Source: Colwellia sp.
GTDB lineage: Bacteria; Pseudomonadota; Gammaproteobacteria; Enterobacterales; Alteromonadaceae
DNA: 64,000 nucleotides
Assembly: GCF_013214175.1 (NCBI RefSeq)
Contig: NZ_JABSPA010000010.1
Coordinates: 1-64,000, forward strand
Direction of reading: 5' to 3'
The notes beneath the pieces were generated by a model that was not told the origin of the DNA, ran no database searches, and saw nothing but the letters and a program-made list of their open reading frames with translations. Of this stretch, positions 44,261 to 53,482 are shown in pieces (position 1 is the stretch's first letter; every line of letters begins with the position of its first letter). Position numbers and translations under genes: made by a program.

Positions 44261-44415
44261 ACCAGTTTCATTAAGTTTGTGATCTTGTTGTGCATAGGAA
44301 AAATAAATCAGGGCAAGGCGCTCGATTGAGTAATAGCTGGCTATTGGGATTGAGAGCAACGCAGACATGGCGTATTTTAACCAGCACAAGTGAGCAATGA
44401 TTTAATGAAATTGGT
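44261..44415. repeat. MITE-like element 1
   Basis: 155 bp with terminal inverted repeats ACCAGTTTCATTAA (44261-44274) and TTAATGAAATTGGT (44402-44415), one mismatch in 14. The interior has CAAGGCGCTCGATTG and ATAGCTGGCTATT, an intergenic repeat style common in Colwellia and Pseudoalteromonas. It has no coding capacity. Confidence 0.7.
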
Positions 44416-44451
44416 ATAATACCAGTAAGGTTGAATTGCTAGACTACTATT

Positions 44452-44488
44452 AAAAAAGCGACCGGCTGAAACAGCTGGTCGCTTTTTT
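44452..44488. terminator. bidirectional terminator
   Basis: AAAAAAGCGACCGGCTG pairs with CAGCTGGTCGCTTTTTT over 17 bp with one mismatch. It lies between ubiX and the convergent cheX. Confidence 0.88.
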
Positions 44489-44547
44489 GTTAGCAACTTA
44501 TATTGCTAGATTATTGCTAGATTATTTATTGAAGACTCGCGTGAGGC

Positions 44548-45012
44548 TTAGTCATCAAAACTAAATTCAATATAGGCTCTACCTAATTCACTTTTCAACG
44601 GAATAAGAATAACAGGGCCTTTGGCTTTGTGATGAATGGTGTGATTGGGACCAGAAACCACTATAGGTGTGGCCATATCAAACTCAATACCTTTTTCACT
44701 TAGCAGACGTTTAGCGCCGCCAGTGACCATATTAGTAATTTCACCTACTAAATCAGTAATCTCTTCGTTTACTTCATCCGGTGCTTCACCGACCATATTT
44801 TTCATTGTAGCTAAGGCTAAGCCTGCTTCAAAAGTAATTGATAAAGAGCCTTTTGCTTGCGGGCTAACCATACCAATTAAACCTGATACATCACCCATGG
44901 CGACTTCATTTTTTTTGAGTCGTGGTTTTTCTGGTATTAATTCCATTTGAGCCATAGTTGACATGACATTAAGCATTGAAGATAAAAATGGATTGATAAA
45001 CTCTACATTCAT
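44548..45012 (-). CDS. cheX: chemotaxis phosphatase CheX-like protein
   Basis: The start is placed at MNVEFINPFLSSML (45012), as in family members; the frame extends ten codons upstream. The 154-residue product belongs to the CheC/CheX/FliY group: the pattern DEVNEEITDLVGEITNMVTGGAKRLL (read as E-I-x-N-M at about 84-105) carries the conserved Glu-Asn pair used to dephosphorylate CheY-P or other receiver domains. It is soluble. No chemotaxis genes are adjacent. In this clade stand-alone CheX proteins may serve other response regulators (inference). Confidence 0.85.
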   Translation of the reverse strand: MNVEFINPFLSSMLNVMSTMAQMELIPEKPRLKKNEVAMGDVSGLIGMVSPQAKGSLSITFEAGLALATMKNMVGEAPDEVNEEITDLVGEITNMVTGGAKRLLSEKGIEFDMATPIVVSGPNHTIHHKAKGPVILIPLKSELGRAYIEFSFDD

Positions 45013-45137
45013 GAAGATTCCGAATCTTAACTGTTTAGACAAAGTACTTTATTTGATTTTGCATGCTTATTTTACAAATGTAAATCAAATAGCGTAATAG
45101 TTTTATAGTTTATACAGTTAATCGCTTAGGGGTTTTG

Positions 45138-45662
45138 TTAGTGATCTGTTTGGGGAGTGATTATTGCTTCTTTAATTCTATAATCGAAAGTTAAGCTGCC
45201 AAAAAGTGCAACACCTTGAAGATCTTTACCTTGATAATTAACTGTATTCACTTGCTTAGGGTAAGTATCGATGAGTATTGCATTTTTTACCACTATTTGC
45301 GGTAAAAAACTTTGTTGCTTACTTTCTTGATAGGCTATTATTTTTCCTGAGATTATTTCAAAACCCAGCCAATTTAACGGAATTTTTATGCTATTTTTCT
45401 CTAGTGAAAATTGCTCTTCAAAATACTGCTGAATATATAAATCGTAACTTTTATGCTCTGCCGAAAAGTGAATTTGTTTCCGCTCAGCAATGGAATTTTC
45501 AATATCATGGGTGGTAAATTGATGGACTATTTCCAGGTGCTTAGTTTTGGCATTAACATTTAAGTCAGTCACACCAAAGAAATAGGTGTGACCTGTAGCC
45601 GAAGCTACAAGTCCCATATAAAAGCTGATAGCAAGTAAGCACTTGCTCAACACTTTAAACAT
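45138..45662 (-). CDS. DUF6702-type exported protein
   Basis: 174 residues with a signal peptide (1-24, ending ATG-HTY). The N-terminal HTYFFGVTDLNVN and LEIVHQFTTHDIE segments match the DUF6702 pattern of small periplasmic proteins encoded next to M1 peptidases. The start codon overlaps the stop codon of the upstream peptidase gene, so the two are translated together. The function is unknown, probably related to the peptidase. Confidence 0.75.
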   Translation of the reverse strand: MFKVLSKCLLAISFYMGLVASATGHTYFFGVTDLNVNAKTKHLEIVHQFTTHDIENSIAERKQIHFSAEHKSYDLYIQQYFEEQFSLEKNSIKIPLNWLGFEIISGKIIAYQESKQQSFLPQIVVKNAILIDTYPKQVNTVNYQGKDLQGVALFGSLTFDYRIKEAIITPQTDH

Positions 45663-48031
45663 TATTGGCCTTCTTCTTTCTCGTCGTCGATTTCTTCACT
45701 CGAGATATCTTTAAGTTTCTTATTATAATCACGCATCATATCTTTTTTCTTGGCTTTATAAAGGTCAAAGCGAGATTGAATAGGGCGTGCTGGCCAGTAG
45801 TTATTATTTATGTTTACGTCAGCAGTTTGCCAATTAGCATCTAAGGCAATTTCAGTAATTTCTTTATCACGAATTAGCAGTTTAGATACTTTTTTGGTAT
45901 TTCTACGCCAGATTTCCGCTGGAATATAAATATGCTCAGTTGTGCTGTCAGCATAAGTAATATCAAGTAAAATTGGCATCACTAAACCACCGTGATTCGA
46001 GAAGTCGATAACATAGAATTTACTATCATTAACTAATAGCTCTTGTTGCCAAGGTTCTAGTGCTTTATGAGCTTTATTGTATTTATTACGATCGGCATTA
46101 GTGGCAGTAAACTTGTCATGTTCATTGTAAAAGTCTAATAACTCAGGTTTGTCTTGTGTACGCACCCATTGCCTTTTATTGCGTAAATCACTGATGAATT
46201 CTGGTTGTTCGTTATCTAGAGCGCGCTCCCAAGCTTCTTCGATATCAGGATTTTGACTGTTTGGACGATACAAATAGACATTATCAATAGATAAGTCAAC
46301 GTGATCTGTGGTGTAGAACCAGCCGCGCCAGAACCAATCTAAATCAACAGCTGAAGCATCTTCCATAGTACGGAAAAAGTCTGCTGGCGTAGGTCGCTTG
46401 AACTTCCAGCGCTGCGCATATTCTTTAAAAGCAAAATCAAATAACTCACGGCCCATAATGGTTTCACGTAAAATGTTTAATGCCGTTGCCGGTTTACCGT
46501 AAGCGTTATTACCAAACTGTAAAATAGACTCTGAGTTAGTCATAATTGGTACTTGATTATTACTTTTCATATAGCTAGTAATTTTGGCCGCATGACCACG
46601 GCGAGATGGGTAGCCTTCTTCCCAAGCTTGCTCAGCAAGGAATTGTAAAAAGGTATTCAAGCCCTCGTCCATCCAAGTCCATTGACGTTCATCAGAATTA
46701 ACAATCATTGGAAAGTAGTTATGACCTACTTCATGAATAATAACGCCGATTAAGCCGTATTTAGTACGACGGGAATAGGTTTTCTCACCAGTTTTTTTAT
46801 CTAACGTAGGACGTGGACCATTGAAAGTGATCATTGGATATTCCATGCCACCGACAGGACCGTTTACTGAAATAGAAACTGGGTATGGGTAATCAAAGGT
46901 ATATTTATTGTATTGCTCCATCGTATGGATAATAGCTTCAGTTGAATACTTTTCCCAAAGAGGATTACCTTCGTTAGGGTAAAATGACATCGCCATAGTG
47001 TCACTATTACCTTGTTGGTAACCTTGGGCATCCCAGATGAACTTTCGGCTAGAAGCAAAAGCAAAATCACGAATGTTTTTGGCTTTAAAGTGCCACGTTT
47101 TTGTTTTGCTACTACGTGATTTTTCATTTGCTAACGCTTCTGCTGGCGTAATGATCAACACTGGCTTGTTCGCTGTTTTAGCTTGTTTTAAACGTTTGCG
47201 TTGAGTGCTTGTTAATACTTTACTTTCATTTTGTAAAACACCCGTAGCCGCAACAACATGGTCGGCAGGTACAGTAATTTTTACATCGTAGTCACCAAAC
47301 TCTAAAGTGAATTCGCCACTGCCTAAAAATTGTTTATTTTGCCAGCCTATCGCATCGTAATAAGCCGCGGCTCTTGGGAACCAGCTGGCAATTTCATAAA
47401 GGTAGTTATCATCTTCTTTAAAGTACTCATAACCTGAACGACCACCCAGTACTTTTTGTTCATGTAATTGGTAGTGCCAGTTAATATTTATTTCGACGCT
47501 TTTACCTGATCTTAATGGTTTAGGCAGATCAATGCGCATCATAGTGCCATTGATAATATAATGTAGTGGCTTACCATTACTTGCACTTACTTTGGTTATT
47601 TCATAACCGCCATCGAACTCAGGAGCTTCTACCAGAGAACGAAAGCCTTTAAAGCTAACTTTCTTTTTACTAGGAGCAGTACTGGTCATTTTGTTAGCAG
47701 AATCACGTTTCATGCGATTTTGGTCTAGCTGTAACCATAAGTAGCGCAAGGTATCAGGAGAGTTATTCTGATAATCCATGGTTTGCGCGCCCGTTAAACG
47801 CTGGGTTTTGTCATCTAGGGCAATGGCAATGTCGTAATCTACTTGCTGCTGCCAATATTTATGGCCTGGTGCACCAGAAGCGGTACGGTAAATATTAGGG
47901 GTAGGTAATACCTCCTCTAATTGGCGGAACTTATCATCGAAGGGAGCTTTACTTGCTTGGCTATTTGCTGACAGTAGGCCAGAAAATGCCAGTACTAGGC
48001 CTATTAAGGCAGTAGACGTTGAATATTTCAT
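45662..48031 (-). CDS. M1-family zinc metallopeptidase, exported
   Basis: The start at MKYSTSTALIGL (48031) gives a proper signal peptide; eight upstream codons are in frame. About 789 residues. The gluzincin motif is clear: HEVGHNYFPMIVNSDER, with HExxH followed 18 residues later by the Glu of WMDEGLNTF. The exopeptidase motif GPVGGMEYPM lies upstream, resembling GxMEN. The C-terminal third is a helical and beta domain with a Lys/Glu-rich tail. The substrate is unknown. Likely periplasmic aminopeptidase-like enzyme, paired with the DUF6702 gene. Confidence 0.92.
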   Translation of the reverse strand: MKYSTSTALIGLVLAFSGLLSANSQASKAPFDDKFRQLEEVLPTPNIYRTASGAPGHKYWQQQVDYDIAIALDDKTQRLTGAQTMDYQNNSPDTLRYLWLQLDQNRMKRDSANKMTSTAPSKKKVSFKGFRSLVEAPEFDGGYEITKVSASNGKPLHYIINGTMMRIDLPKPLRSGKSVEININWHYQLHEQKVLGGRSGYEYFKEDDNYLYEIASWFPRAAAYYDAIGWQNKQFLGSGEFTLEFGDYDVKITVPADHVVAATGVLQNESKVLTSTQRKRLKQAKTANKPVLIITPAEALANEKSRSSKTKTWHFKAKNIRDFAFASSRKFIWDAQGYQQGNSDTMAMSFYPNEGNPLWEKYSTEAIIHTMEQYNKYTFDYPYPVSISVNGPVGGMEYPMITFNGPRPTLDKKTGEKTYSRRTKYGLIGVIIHEVGHNYFPMIVNSDERQWTWMDEGLNTFLQFLAEQAWEEGYPSRRGHAAKITSYMKSNNQVPIMTNSESILQFGNNAYGKPATALNILRETIMGRELFDFAFKEYAQRWKFKRPTPADFFRTMEDASAVDLDWFWRGWFYTTDHVDLSIDNVYLYRPNSQNPDIEEAWERALDNEQPEFISDLRNKRQWVRTQDKPELLDFYNEHDKFTATNADRNKYNKAHKALEPWQQELLVNDSKFYVIDFSNHGGLVMPILLDITYADSTTEHIYIPAEIWRRNTKKVSKLLIRDKEITEIALDANWQTADVNINNNYWPARPIQSRFDLYKAKKKDMMRDYNKKLKDISSEEIDDEKEEGQ

Positions 48032-48193
48032 AATTTTCCAGTGTAGATTTAGCACACGTTTTTATAGAGTGTATACAATATTTAATACTGATCTGGCTTT
48101 TATATCACAATCAGCAACACCTTGTTACTGACAAAGAGTCATTTGCGATAAAAAGCTAATTAATTAGGATAAATGGATAGAGGGTAATGAAGA

Positions 48194-48688
48194 TCAGACT
48201 TGAGTACAGTTTTTACAGCTGCCATGTGCTTCAACGATTTGATGACTGATGGTGAAACCATTGGCATCGGCCATAGTGCGCAAAGCTAAATCAAAGTTAT
48301 TAGATTGTATTTCTTCAACATGGCCACATTGGTCGCAAATTAATAGTTGCACCGGGTGATTACATTCACCGAAATGGTGACACATGATAAAGGCATTAAT
48401 GGACTCTATTTTATGAACAAAGCCCTGTTTAGATAAAAAATCTAAAGCACGATAAATGGTGGCTGGTTTAGCCGCAGCATCTAATTCTTTTAGTTCAGCT
48501 AATAAATCGTAGGCGCCAACAGCCCCTTGATGATTAGCCAATAGTAAAAAAACTTGTTCTCTTACTTTAGTAAAGCGAGCGCCTTTTTTTTGGCAAACGA
48601 GTTGTGCTTGATGTAATAAAGATTCTGCCGTCATGGTGCTATTCGGATATTTTTTGTCTAAGAGTTGATTAGTTTTCCAGTGTAGCAT
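48194..48688 (-). CDS. zur: zinc uptake regulator Zur (Fur family)
   Basis: 164 residues. The N-terminal winged helix (about 20-90) has ARFTKVREQVFLLL and KPATIYRALDFLSKQGFVHK, the Fur-family recognition helix region. The C-terminal metal part has CHHFGECNHPVQLLICDQCGHVEE and CKNC, matching Zur (CxxC pairs) rather than Fur. The start may lie at MTAESLL (48634). It represses zinc uptake genes when zinc is ample. A candidate target, the MerC-family gene at 32279, has tandem Zur-like boxes. Confidence 0.9.
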   Translation of the reverse strand: MLHWKTNQLLDKKYPNSTMTAESLLHQAQLVCQKKGARFTKVREQVFLLLANHQGAVGAYDLLAELKELDAAAKPATIYRALDFLSKQGFVHKIESINAFIMCHHFGECNHPVQLLICDQCGHVEEIQSNNFDLALRTMADANGFTISHQIVEAHGSCKNCTQV

Positions 48689-48882
48689 AGCTCTTTATCA
48701 GGACGTAAATATTTTTAGCTTAGGTCAATCAGATGGTTAGTATGGCTTGTTAGGGTAAGCTTTATTAGGTTGTTAAAAACCATTCGCCATTTAAATAGCC
48801 TTCAATTACAATGAGGCTTATTCGCTAAAAGACAGCGCTGTCTTTTGACACTTTTTGATGGTTAACCTGCTAGGAAATTAAC

Positions 48883-49959
48883 ATGACCCGTTATCTCGCG
48901 CTTGATGCTTTTAGAGGCATTACCATAGCTTTAATGATTTTAGTGAATACGCCGGGAACCTGGTCGCATGTTTATACACCCTTATTACATGCAGAGTGGC
49001 ATGGCGCTACACCAACGGATTTAGTCTTCCCATTTTTCTTATTCATCATTGGTTCTGCGATGTTCTTCTCTTTCAAAAAGAGTAACTTTGCTGCCAGCCC
49101 CGAGCAATTTAAACGTATTATTAAACGTGGTTTTATCATGTTTTTTATTGGCTTTATGTTAAACGTCATTCCATTTACCACCAATATTGATGATTGGCGC
49201 ATTATGGGTGTTTTACAGCGCATCGGTATAGCTTACGCTGTAGCGGCTTGTTTAGTACTAATACTAAATCGCAGTGGAGTATTTATAGTATCAGCGGTTA
49301 TGTTATTGGCTTACTGGGCATTACTCTTGAGTATTGGTGACGGTGCTTTAACTCTTGATGGTAATATTATTCGTCAGCTTGATATCGCCGTACTGGGCGC
49401 TAATCATATGTATACCATGCGTGGTGTAGCGTTTGAGCCGGAAGGGTTATTAAGTACCATTCCTGCCATTGTTAATATGTTACTTGGTTTTGAACTAACG
49501 CGTTATTTAACCAGTATTAAAGATAAAAAAAGTAGTGTTATAAAGTTAACCCTGATTGGCGGTTTAGCGATTGGTTTAGGTGCGTTATGGAGTTTAGTAC
49601 TGCCCATTAATAAATCTTTATGGACACCATCTTATGTTATTTATACCACAGGCTTTTCTTGTCTGTTACTGGCCGCCTTTATTTGGTTAATTGATGTTAT
49701 GAAGCTAGTGAAAATCGCCGAGCCCTTACTGGTTTATGGTACTAACCCATTGTTTGTTTATGTACTGTCATTTTTAGTAGTGACTGTGTACTTAAACATT
49801 AATATTGGTGATGTCTCAATGTATGCTTGGCTATATCAGCAGCTTAGTTCGGTATTACCAGCGAAATTAGCATCATTTATTTTTGCTTTTTCACATGTGG
49901 TATTTTTCTGGTATGTGTCATTAAAGCTCTATCAACGCAAAATATTCATCAAAATTTAG
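48883..49959 (+). CDS. NagX-like membrane acyltransferase (DUF5009 / HGSNAT family)
   Basis: A 358-residue polytopic membrane protein with about ten hydrophobic segments. The N-terminal signature RYLALDAFRGITIALMILVN and HAEWHGATPTDLVFPFFLF is characteristic of heparan-alpha-glucosaminide N-acetyltransferase-like proteins, with the His of AEWHG as the likely active-site residue. In Shewanella and relatives the homologue NagX belongs to chitin/N-acetylglucosamine use. No nag genes are adjacent here, so the substrate is open. Confidence 0.88.
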   Translation: MTRYLALDAFRGITIALMILVNTPGTWSHVYTPLLHAEWHGATPTDLVFPFFLFIIGSAMFFSFKKSNFAASPEQFKRIIKRGFIMFFIGFMLNVIPFTTNIDDWRIMGVLQRIGIAYAVAACLVLILNRSGVFIVSAVMLLAYWALLLSIGDGALTLDGNIIRQLDIAVLGANHMYTMRGVAFEPEGLLSTIPAIVNMLLGFELTRYLTSIKDKKSSVIKLTLIGGLAIGLGALWSLVLPINKSLWTPSYVIYTTGFSCLLLAAFIWLIDVMKLVKIAEPLLVYGTNPLFVYVLSFLVVTVYLNINIGDVSMYAWLYQQLSSVLPAKLASFIFAFSHVVFFWYVSLKLYQRKIFIKI

Positions 49960-50119
49960 TAACATTATCTTAGCCGTTAATTTCAACGTGAACTTCTTAA
50001 GTTAACGGTTTAAAAGACTATCAAAAAGCCTTGTTTTTGTTATGCTTAACTAATAAAGAATGATTGTTAATTATTTTTTATTAGCTAAGTAAAGTAAAAA
50101 TAAGGAGTCTTTTCTACGA

Positions 50120-51487
50120 GTGAATAAAGCTAAACTCAGCCAAGATGAAAACTTGTCATTCAAAGTCAGTCATCAGCTATTGCCGCAAGATTATCAGCGT
50201 ATCGATCTCTACTTCTCACTTCCGGTTGAAATGGGCATCAATCCTAGTACCCTCAATGAAGAGGAGTTTTTTTACTCCAACATTAAAAATCACAGTGCTT
50301 ATTATGCGGATAAATTACACCTGCCGTTAGTCAGAAGCCGTTTTATTAGCCAAAATAAAGGTGAGCAAAGCGATTACCGGCTAAACCTTAATTTATATTC
50401 TTACCAAGTAAAAAAGGCACTGGATGCCGATATCAAACAAACATTAAAGCTAAAAACAGCGGAAGAATTTTATCCTGCGGCGGTTGAGTTGGCAGAGCAA
50501 ACGCAATCCTTGACCAAAAAATTACGACGTTATACTCCCTCCGATAACAAACTTATCTCTTTTTTTGAAAATGCCGACAACTATTTAAGCTGGCATATAG
50601 AGCAATCATTTTTAAAGTTATTAACGTTAGGGCCAAAGAGTTCTGAATTTACCCCTGAACGTGAGTTGCTGTTGAGTTTATGTAAAGGTGAAAATAGCTA
50701 TCGCGTTGATAATAAATATAACTCTCAAGTTACCCTAGACGACGCTAACCGTATCACCAATAAAATGCGTTTATTACAACGGTTAATAGAGTATGGCGTG
50801 GTCTTTAAACGGCAAACCCGTTATTTGAACCTTAACTTAAAGCGATTAGTGCGTGGTGTGGTAACCGCAATTATCATGGCTTTTGTTATGGTGTTGGTAT
50901 TAAATGCTCGCTCGAATTTTACCGAAGTGACAGTGGCGTTAGTAGCCTTTCTTGGCCTTATTTATGGTTTACGAGAAACCTTTAAAGAGGACTTAACCAG
51001 TCTAATATGGCGTAAAATTCAAAAAGGCCGACCTAAATGGCAAAATCTATTTACCCATAGCGTCACCAAAAAGCGGGTTTTAAGTCAAATTCTGTGGCTA
51101 GAATATATCAGCAGTAAAGATTTGCCTAAGTCAGTGAATGCGCTGTTTCAGCAGCGCAGACAGCAAAACAAACAAGATGCACAATTATTGCATTTTCGCT
51201 GTGATAATAAGGTTATGGCGAAAGAGTTTTTACCGGGTTACGATGAAATTCAGCAACAAACCTTTTTTAACTTAACGCCTTTTGTCCGCTTCTTGAAAAA
51301 AGGCGCAGGTCGACTGTATAGCTTAGATGGACAGAAAATATCTAGTCAAGGGGTCGAACGGCGTTATCAAATCAACCTTATATTACGTCATGTTTATAAG
51401 GGCGAAGAATCATTGCAACGTTTTAAAATCACCTTGAATCGCTCAGTAATTGTCAATATCGAACCCATAGGCCAGCAGCAACTTTAG
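50120..51487 (+). CDS. hypothetical protein with a central membrane hairpin, 455 residues
   Basis: The start is GTG 50120, preceded by AAGGAG at about 11 bases. A soluble N-terminal region (1-245) is followed by two adjacent membrane segments (VVTAIIMAFVMVLVLNA and VTVALVAFLGLIYGL, about 248-290) and a basic C-terminal region of 160 residues. I do not recognise the family. The lone gene lies between the acyltransferase and the S6 operon. The membrane hairpin with cytoplasmic flanks suggests a membrane-anchored scaffold or enzyme, but no catalytic motif stands out. Confidence 0.75.
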   Translation: MNKAKLSQDENLSFKVSHQLLPQDYQRIDLYFSLPVEMGINPSTLNEEEFFYSNIKNHSAYYADKLHLPLVRSRFISQNKGEQSDYRLNLNLYSYQVKKALDADIKQTLKLKTAEEFYPAAVELAEQTQSLTKKLRRYTPSDNKLISFFENADNYLSWHIEQSFLKLLTLGPKSSEFTPERELLLSLCKGENSYRVDNKYNSQVTLDDANRITNKMRLLQRLIEYGVVFKRQTRYLNLNLKRLVRGVVTAIIMAFVMVLVLNARSNFTEVTVALVAFLGLIYGLRETFKEDLTSLIWRKIQKGRPKWQNLFTHSVTKKRVLSQILWLEYISSKDLPKSVNALFQQRRQQNKQDAQLLHFRCDNKVMAKEFLPGYDEIQQQTFFNLTPFVRFLKKGAGRLYSLDGQKISSQGVERRYQINLILRHVYKGEESLQRFKITLNRSVIVNIEPIGQQQL

Positions 51488-51535
51488 CTAAGCAAAGGTA
51501 AATTTAAGCTGTTGCTATTAGTACTTATCTATTAC

Positions 51536-51564
51536 TTGCTTTTATTGCTTGTTTTCCCTACAAT
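51536..51564 (+). promoter_or_regulatory. sigma-70 promoter of the S6 operon
   Basis: TTGCTT (51536-51541) and TACAAT (51559-51564) are separated by 17 bp. It lies 94 bases upstream of rpsF, leaving room for a structured leader. Confidence 0.65.
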
Positions 51565-51600
51565 ACGCCTCCTTAATTCAGCCTGAACTTTTTGTTCCTT

Positions 51601-51660
51601 GCCTCAACTGGTGTTGGCTGAGCCAGACTATGAGGCTACAACCGTAAGGAGCTCGTAATG
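51601..51660 (+). promoter_or_regulatory. rpsF leader, possible S6:S18 autoregulatory RNA
   Basis: GCCTCA (51601-51606) pairs with TGAGGC (51631-51636) and encloses an inner CTGG/CCAG hairpin. An ACCGTAAGGAG segment with the CCG triplet and ribosome binding site follows. S6:S18 leader RNAs that bind a CCG element before rpsF are known in many bacteria. The match here is by feature, not by alignment. Confidence 0.45.
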
Positions 51661-52098
51661 CGTCATTACGAAATCGTATTTATGGTTCACCCTGATCAGA
51701 GTGAACAAGTGTCTGGTATGATCCAGCGCTACACAGACTTGATTAATGCTGCTGAAGGCAAAATCCACCGTCTTGAAGACTGGGGCCGTCGCCAATTAGC
51801 ATACCCAATCAATAAACTACACAAAGCACACTATGTTCTTATGAACATTGAAGCGCCACAGTCAGTTATTGATGAGTTAGAATCAGCTTTCCGTTATAAC
51901 GAAGTTGTTATTCGTAACATGATCATGCGTACTAAAGACGCGGTAACTGAAGCATCGCCTATGGCTGCTGCTAAAGATGACCGTCGTGACGATCGTCGTG
52001 ATGACCGTCGCGAAGTTAAGAAAGAAGTTACTACTGCGCCAGTTGAAGCTAAAGAAGTCTCTACAGAAGAGAAGTCTGAAGAAGCTGCTAGCGAATAA
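51658..52098 (+). CDS. rpsF: 30S ribosomal protein S6
   Basis: 146 residues. The S6 fold is shown by [34 protein letters not shown] and HYVLMNIEA. The C-terminal extension is acidic with a [12 protein letters not shown] run, longer than in Escherichia coli but common in Alteromonadales. It binds the central domain of 16S rRNA together with S18. First gene of the rpsF-priB-rpsR-rplI operon. Confidence 0.98.
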   Translation: MRHYEIVFMVHPDQSEQVSGMIQRYTDLINAAEGKIHRLEDWGRRQLAYPINKLHKAHYVLMNIEAPQSVIDELESAFRYNEVVIRNMIMRTKDAVTEASPMAAAKDDRRDDRRDDRREVKKEVTTAPVEAKEVSTEEKSEEAASE

Positions 52099-52108
52099 GT
52101 AATTTGTG

Positions 52109-52420
52109 ATGCTCTCGCAAGAGAATTGCCTAGTGTTGGTTGGTGAGGTAGTAAGAACACCAAAACAGTCAACTAGCCCAGCTGGTATTGCTCATAGTCA
52201 GTTTTCAATAGACCATAAGTCTATACAAAATGAAGCCGGCATGAATCGACAAGCATTTGTCAGAATACAAGTTGTTGCTACAGGTGAATTATCACACTTA
52301 ACACGTGAATTAGTTGCTGGAAAAAATGTAAAAGTGAGTGGTTTTATCAACCGCCACGAATCTAGAAACGGAAACCCGCTTTTAGTGTTACATGCCCAGC
52401 AAATTGAAATGATTAATTAG
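52109..52420 (+). CDS. priB: primosomal replication protein N (PriB)
   Basis: A 103-residue OB-fold single-stranded DNA-binding protein that helps PriA restart stalled replication forks. It has CLVLVGEVVRTPKQSTSPAGIAHSQF near the start, RQAFVRIQVVA and LLVLHAQQIEMIN at the C-terminus, all matching PriB. The start is either ATG 52109 or GTG 52106, only a few bases after the rpsF stop. Its place between rpsF and rpsR is conserved. Confidence 0.94.
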   Translation: MLSQENCLVLVGEVVRTPKQSTSPAGIAHSQFSIDHKSIQNEAGMNRQAFVRIQVVATGELSHLTRELVAGKNVKVSGFINRHESRNGNPLLVLHAQQIEMIN

Positions 52421-52473
52421 GCTTTATTTACTAACGGAATCGTTATTTAAATAAAACCATATTGGAGAACTCC

Positions 52474-52701
52474 ATGTCTCGTTTTTTTAGACGCCGTAAG
52501 TTTTGTCGCTTCACAGCGGAAGGCGCAACTTCTATTGATTATAAAGATGTTGCTACTTTAAAAAACTATATCACTGAAAGTGGTAAAATTGTTCCTAGCC
52601 GTATCACTGGTACTGCTGCTAAATATCAACGTCAACTAACTCGTGCTATTAAACGCGCTCGTTACTTGTCATTATTACCATATACTGACTTACATAAGTA
52701 A
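52474..52701 (+). CDS. rpsR: 30S ribosomal protein S18
   Basis: A 75-residue protein starting [14 protein letters not shown] lies six bases upstream, whereas the in-frame TTG at 52462 would overlap that site. It contains [13 protein letters not shown] and [20 protein letters not shown], the S18 signature. It is the partner of S6 on 16S rRNA. Confidence 0.98.
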   Translation: MSRFFRRRKFCRFTAEGATSIDYKDVATLKNYITESGKIVPSRITGTAAKYQRQLTRAIKRARYLSLLPYTDLHK

Positions 52702-52718
52702 GCTAATAGGGATTTAAA

Positions 52719-53171
52719 ATGGAAGTAATTCTTCTTGATAAAATCGCCAAATTAGGCGGCCTTGGTGACAAGGTATCTGTTAAATCAGGTTATGCACGTA
52801 ACTACTTATTACCACAAGGTAAAGCAGTATTTGCATCTGAAGCTAACGTTGAGCACTTTGAAGCTCGTCGTGCTGACATTGAAGCTAAATTAGCTGAAGT
52901 ATTAGCAGCAGCTGAAGCTCGTGCAGCAAAAATTGTTGAGTTAGCTGAAGTTACTATCGCATCAAAATCTGGTGACGAAGGTAAATTATTCGGTTCTATT
53001 GGTACTCGTGATATCGCTGATGCGATCACTGAAGCTGGCGTTGAAGTTGCTAAAGCTGAAGTACGTTTACCATTAGGTGCTATCCGCGAAACAGGTGAAT
53101 TCGAAATCGTTATTCACTTACACACTGATGTTGATACTAGCATCAAAGTTGTTGTTATCGCTGAAGCATAA
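52719..53171 (+). CDS. rplI: 50S ribosomal protein L9
   Basis: 150 residues with the classical bilobed L9 design. The N-terminal RNA-binding domain [19 protein letters not shown] and the [13 protein letters not shown] signature are followed by the long connecting helix (about 40-75) and a C-terminal domain with [14 protein letters not shown]. Last gene of the S6 operon, followed by a terminator. Confidence 0.98.
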   Translation: MEVILLDKIAKLGGLGDKVSVKSGYARNYLLPQGKAVFASEANVEHFEARRADIEAKLAEVLAAAEARAAKIVELAEVTIASKSGDEGKLFGSIGTRDIADAITEAGVEVAKAEVRLPLGAIRETGEFEIVIHLHTDVDTSIKVVVIAEA

Positions 53172-53214
53172 TAACTTTGTCATAGCGTTAAGCTATGGCT
53201 ATTAAGTTATTAAT

Positions 53215-53251
53215 AAAAACACCGCACTCTCTTTGAGATTGCGGTGTTTTT
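53215..53251 (+). terminator. terminator of the S6 operon
   Basis: A 17-bp stem with one mismatch (AAAACACCGCA and TGCGGTGTTTT arms) and a three-base loop ends in a T run. Confidence 0.9.
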
Positions 53252-53374
53252 TTATGTGTTTCTAACGTAAAAAATTCGTCTAAATAGAATTACTCATCTT
53301 TTGTAGTAGTAAGATAAGTGAAAAGTGATTAACTCAGTATTTTATCTATAACACTTTATTTAGGTAACTATTGT

Positions 53375-53474
53375 CTAGCTTGATAGTTTTGCTTATTTCA
53401 AGGCAAATTTACGCGTCAATAGCGAGCTATTGCAAGTGAATTTAACGCAGATAATAAGTAAAAATAGCTGCTAG
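53375..53474. repeat. MITE-like element 2
   Basis: The ends CTAGCTTGATAGTTTTGCTTATT and AATAAGTAAAAATAGCTGCTAG are imperfect inverted repeats of about 22 bp. The interior CAATAGCGAGCTATTG is a perfect 16-bp palindrome, followed by AATTTAACGCAG. It resembles element 1 in style (CAAGGC near the left end, AACGCAG near the right end), and both are non-coding. Confidence 0.6.
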
Positions 53475-53482
53475 AGAGTAAT

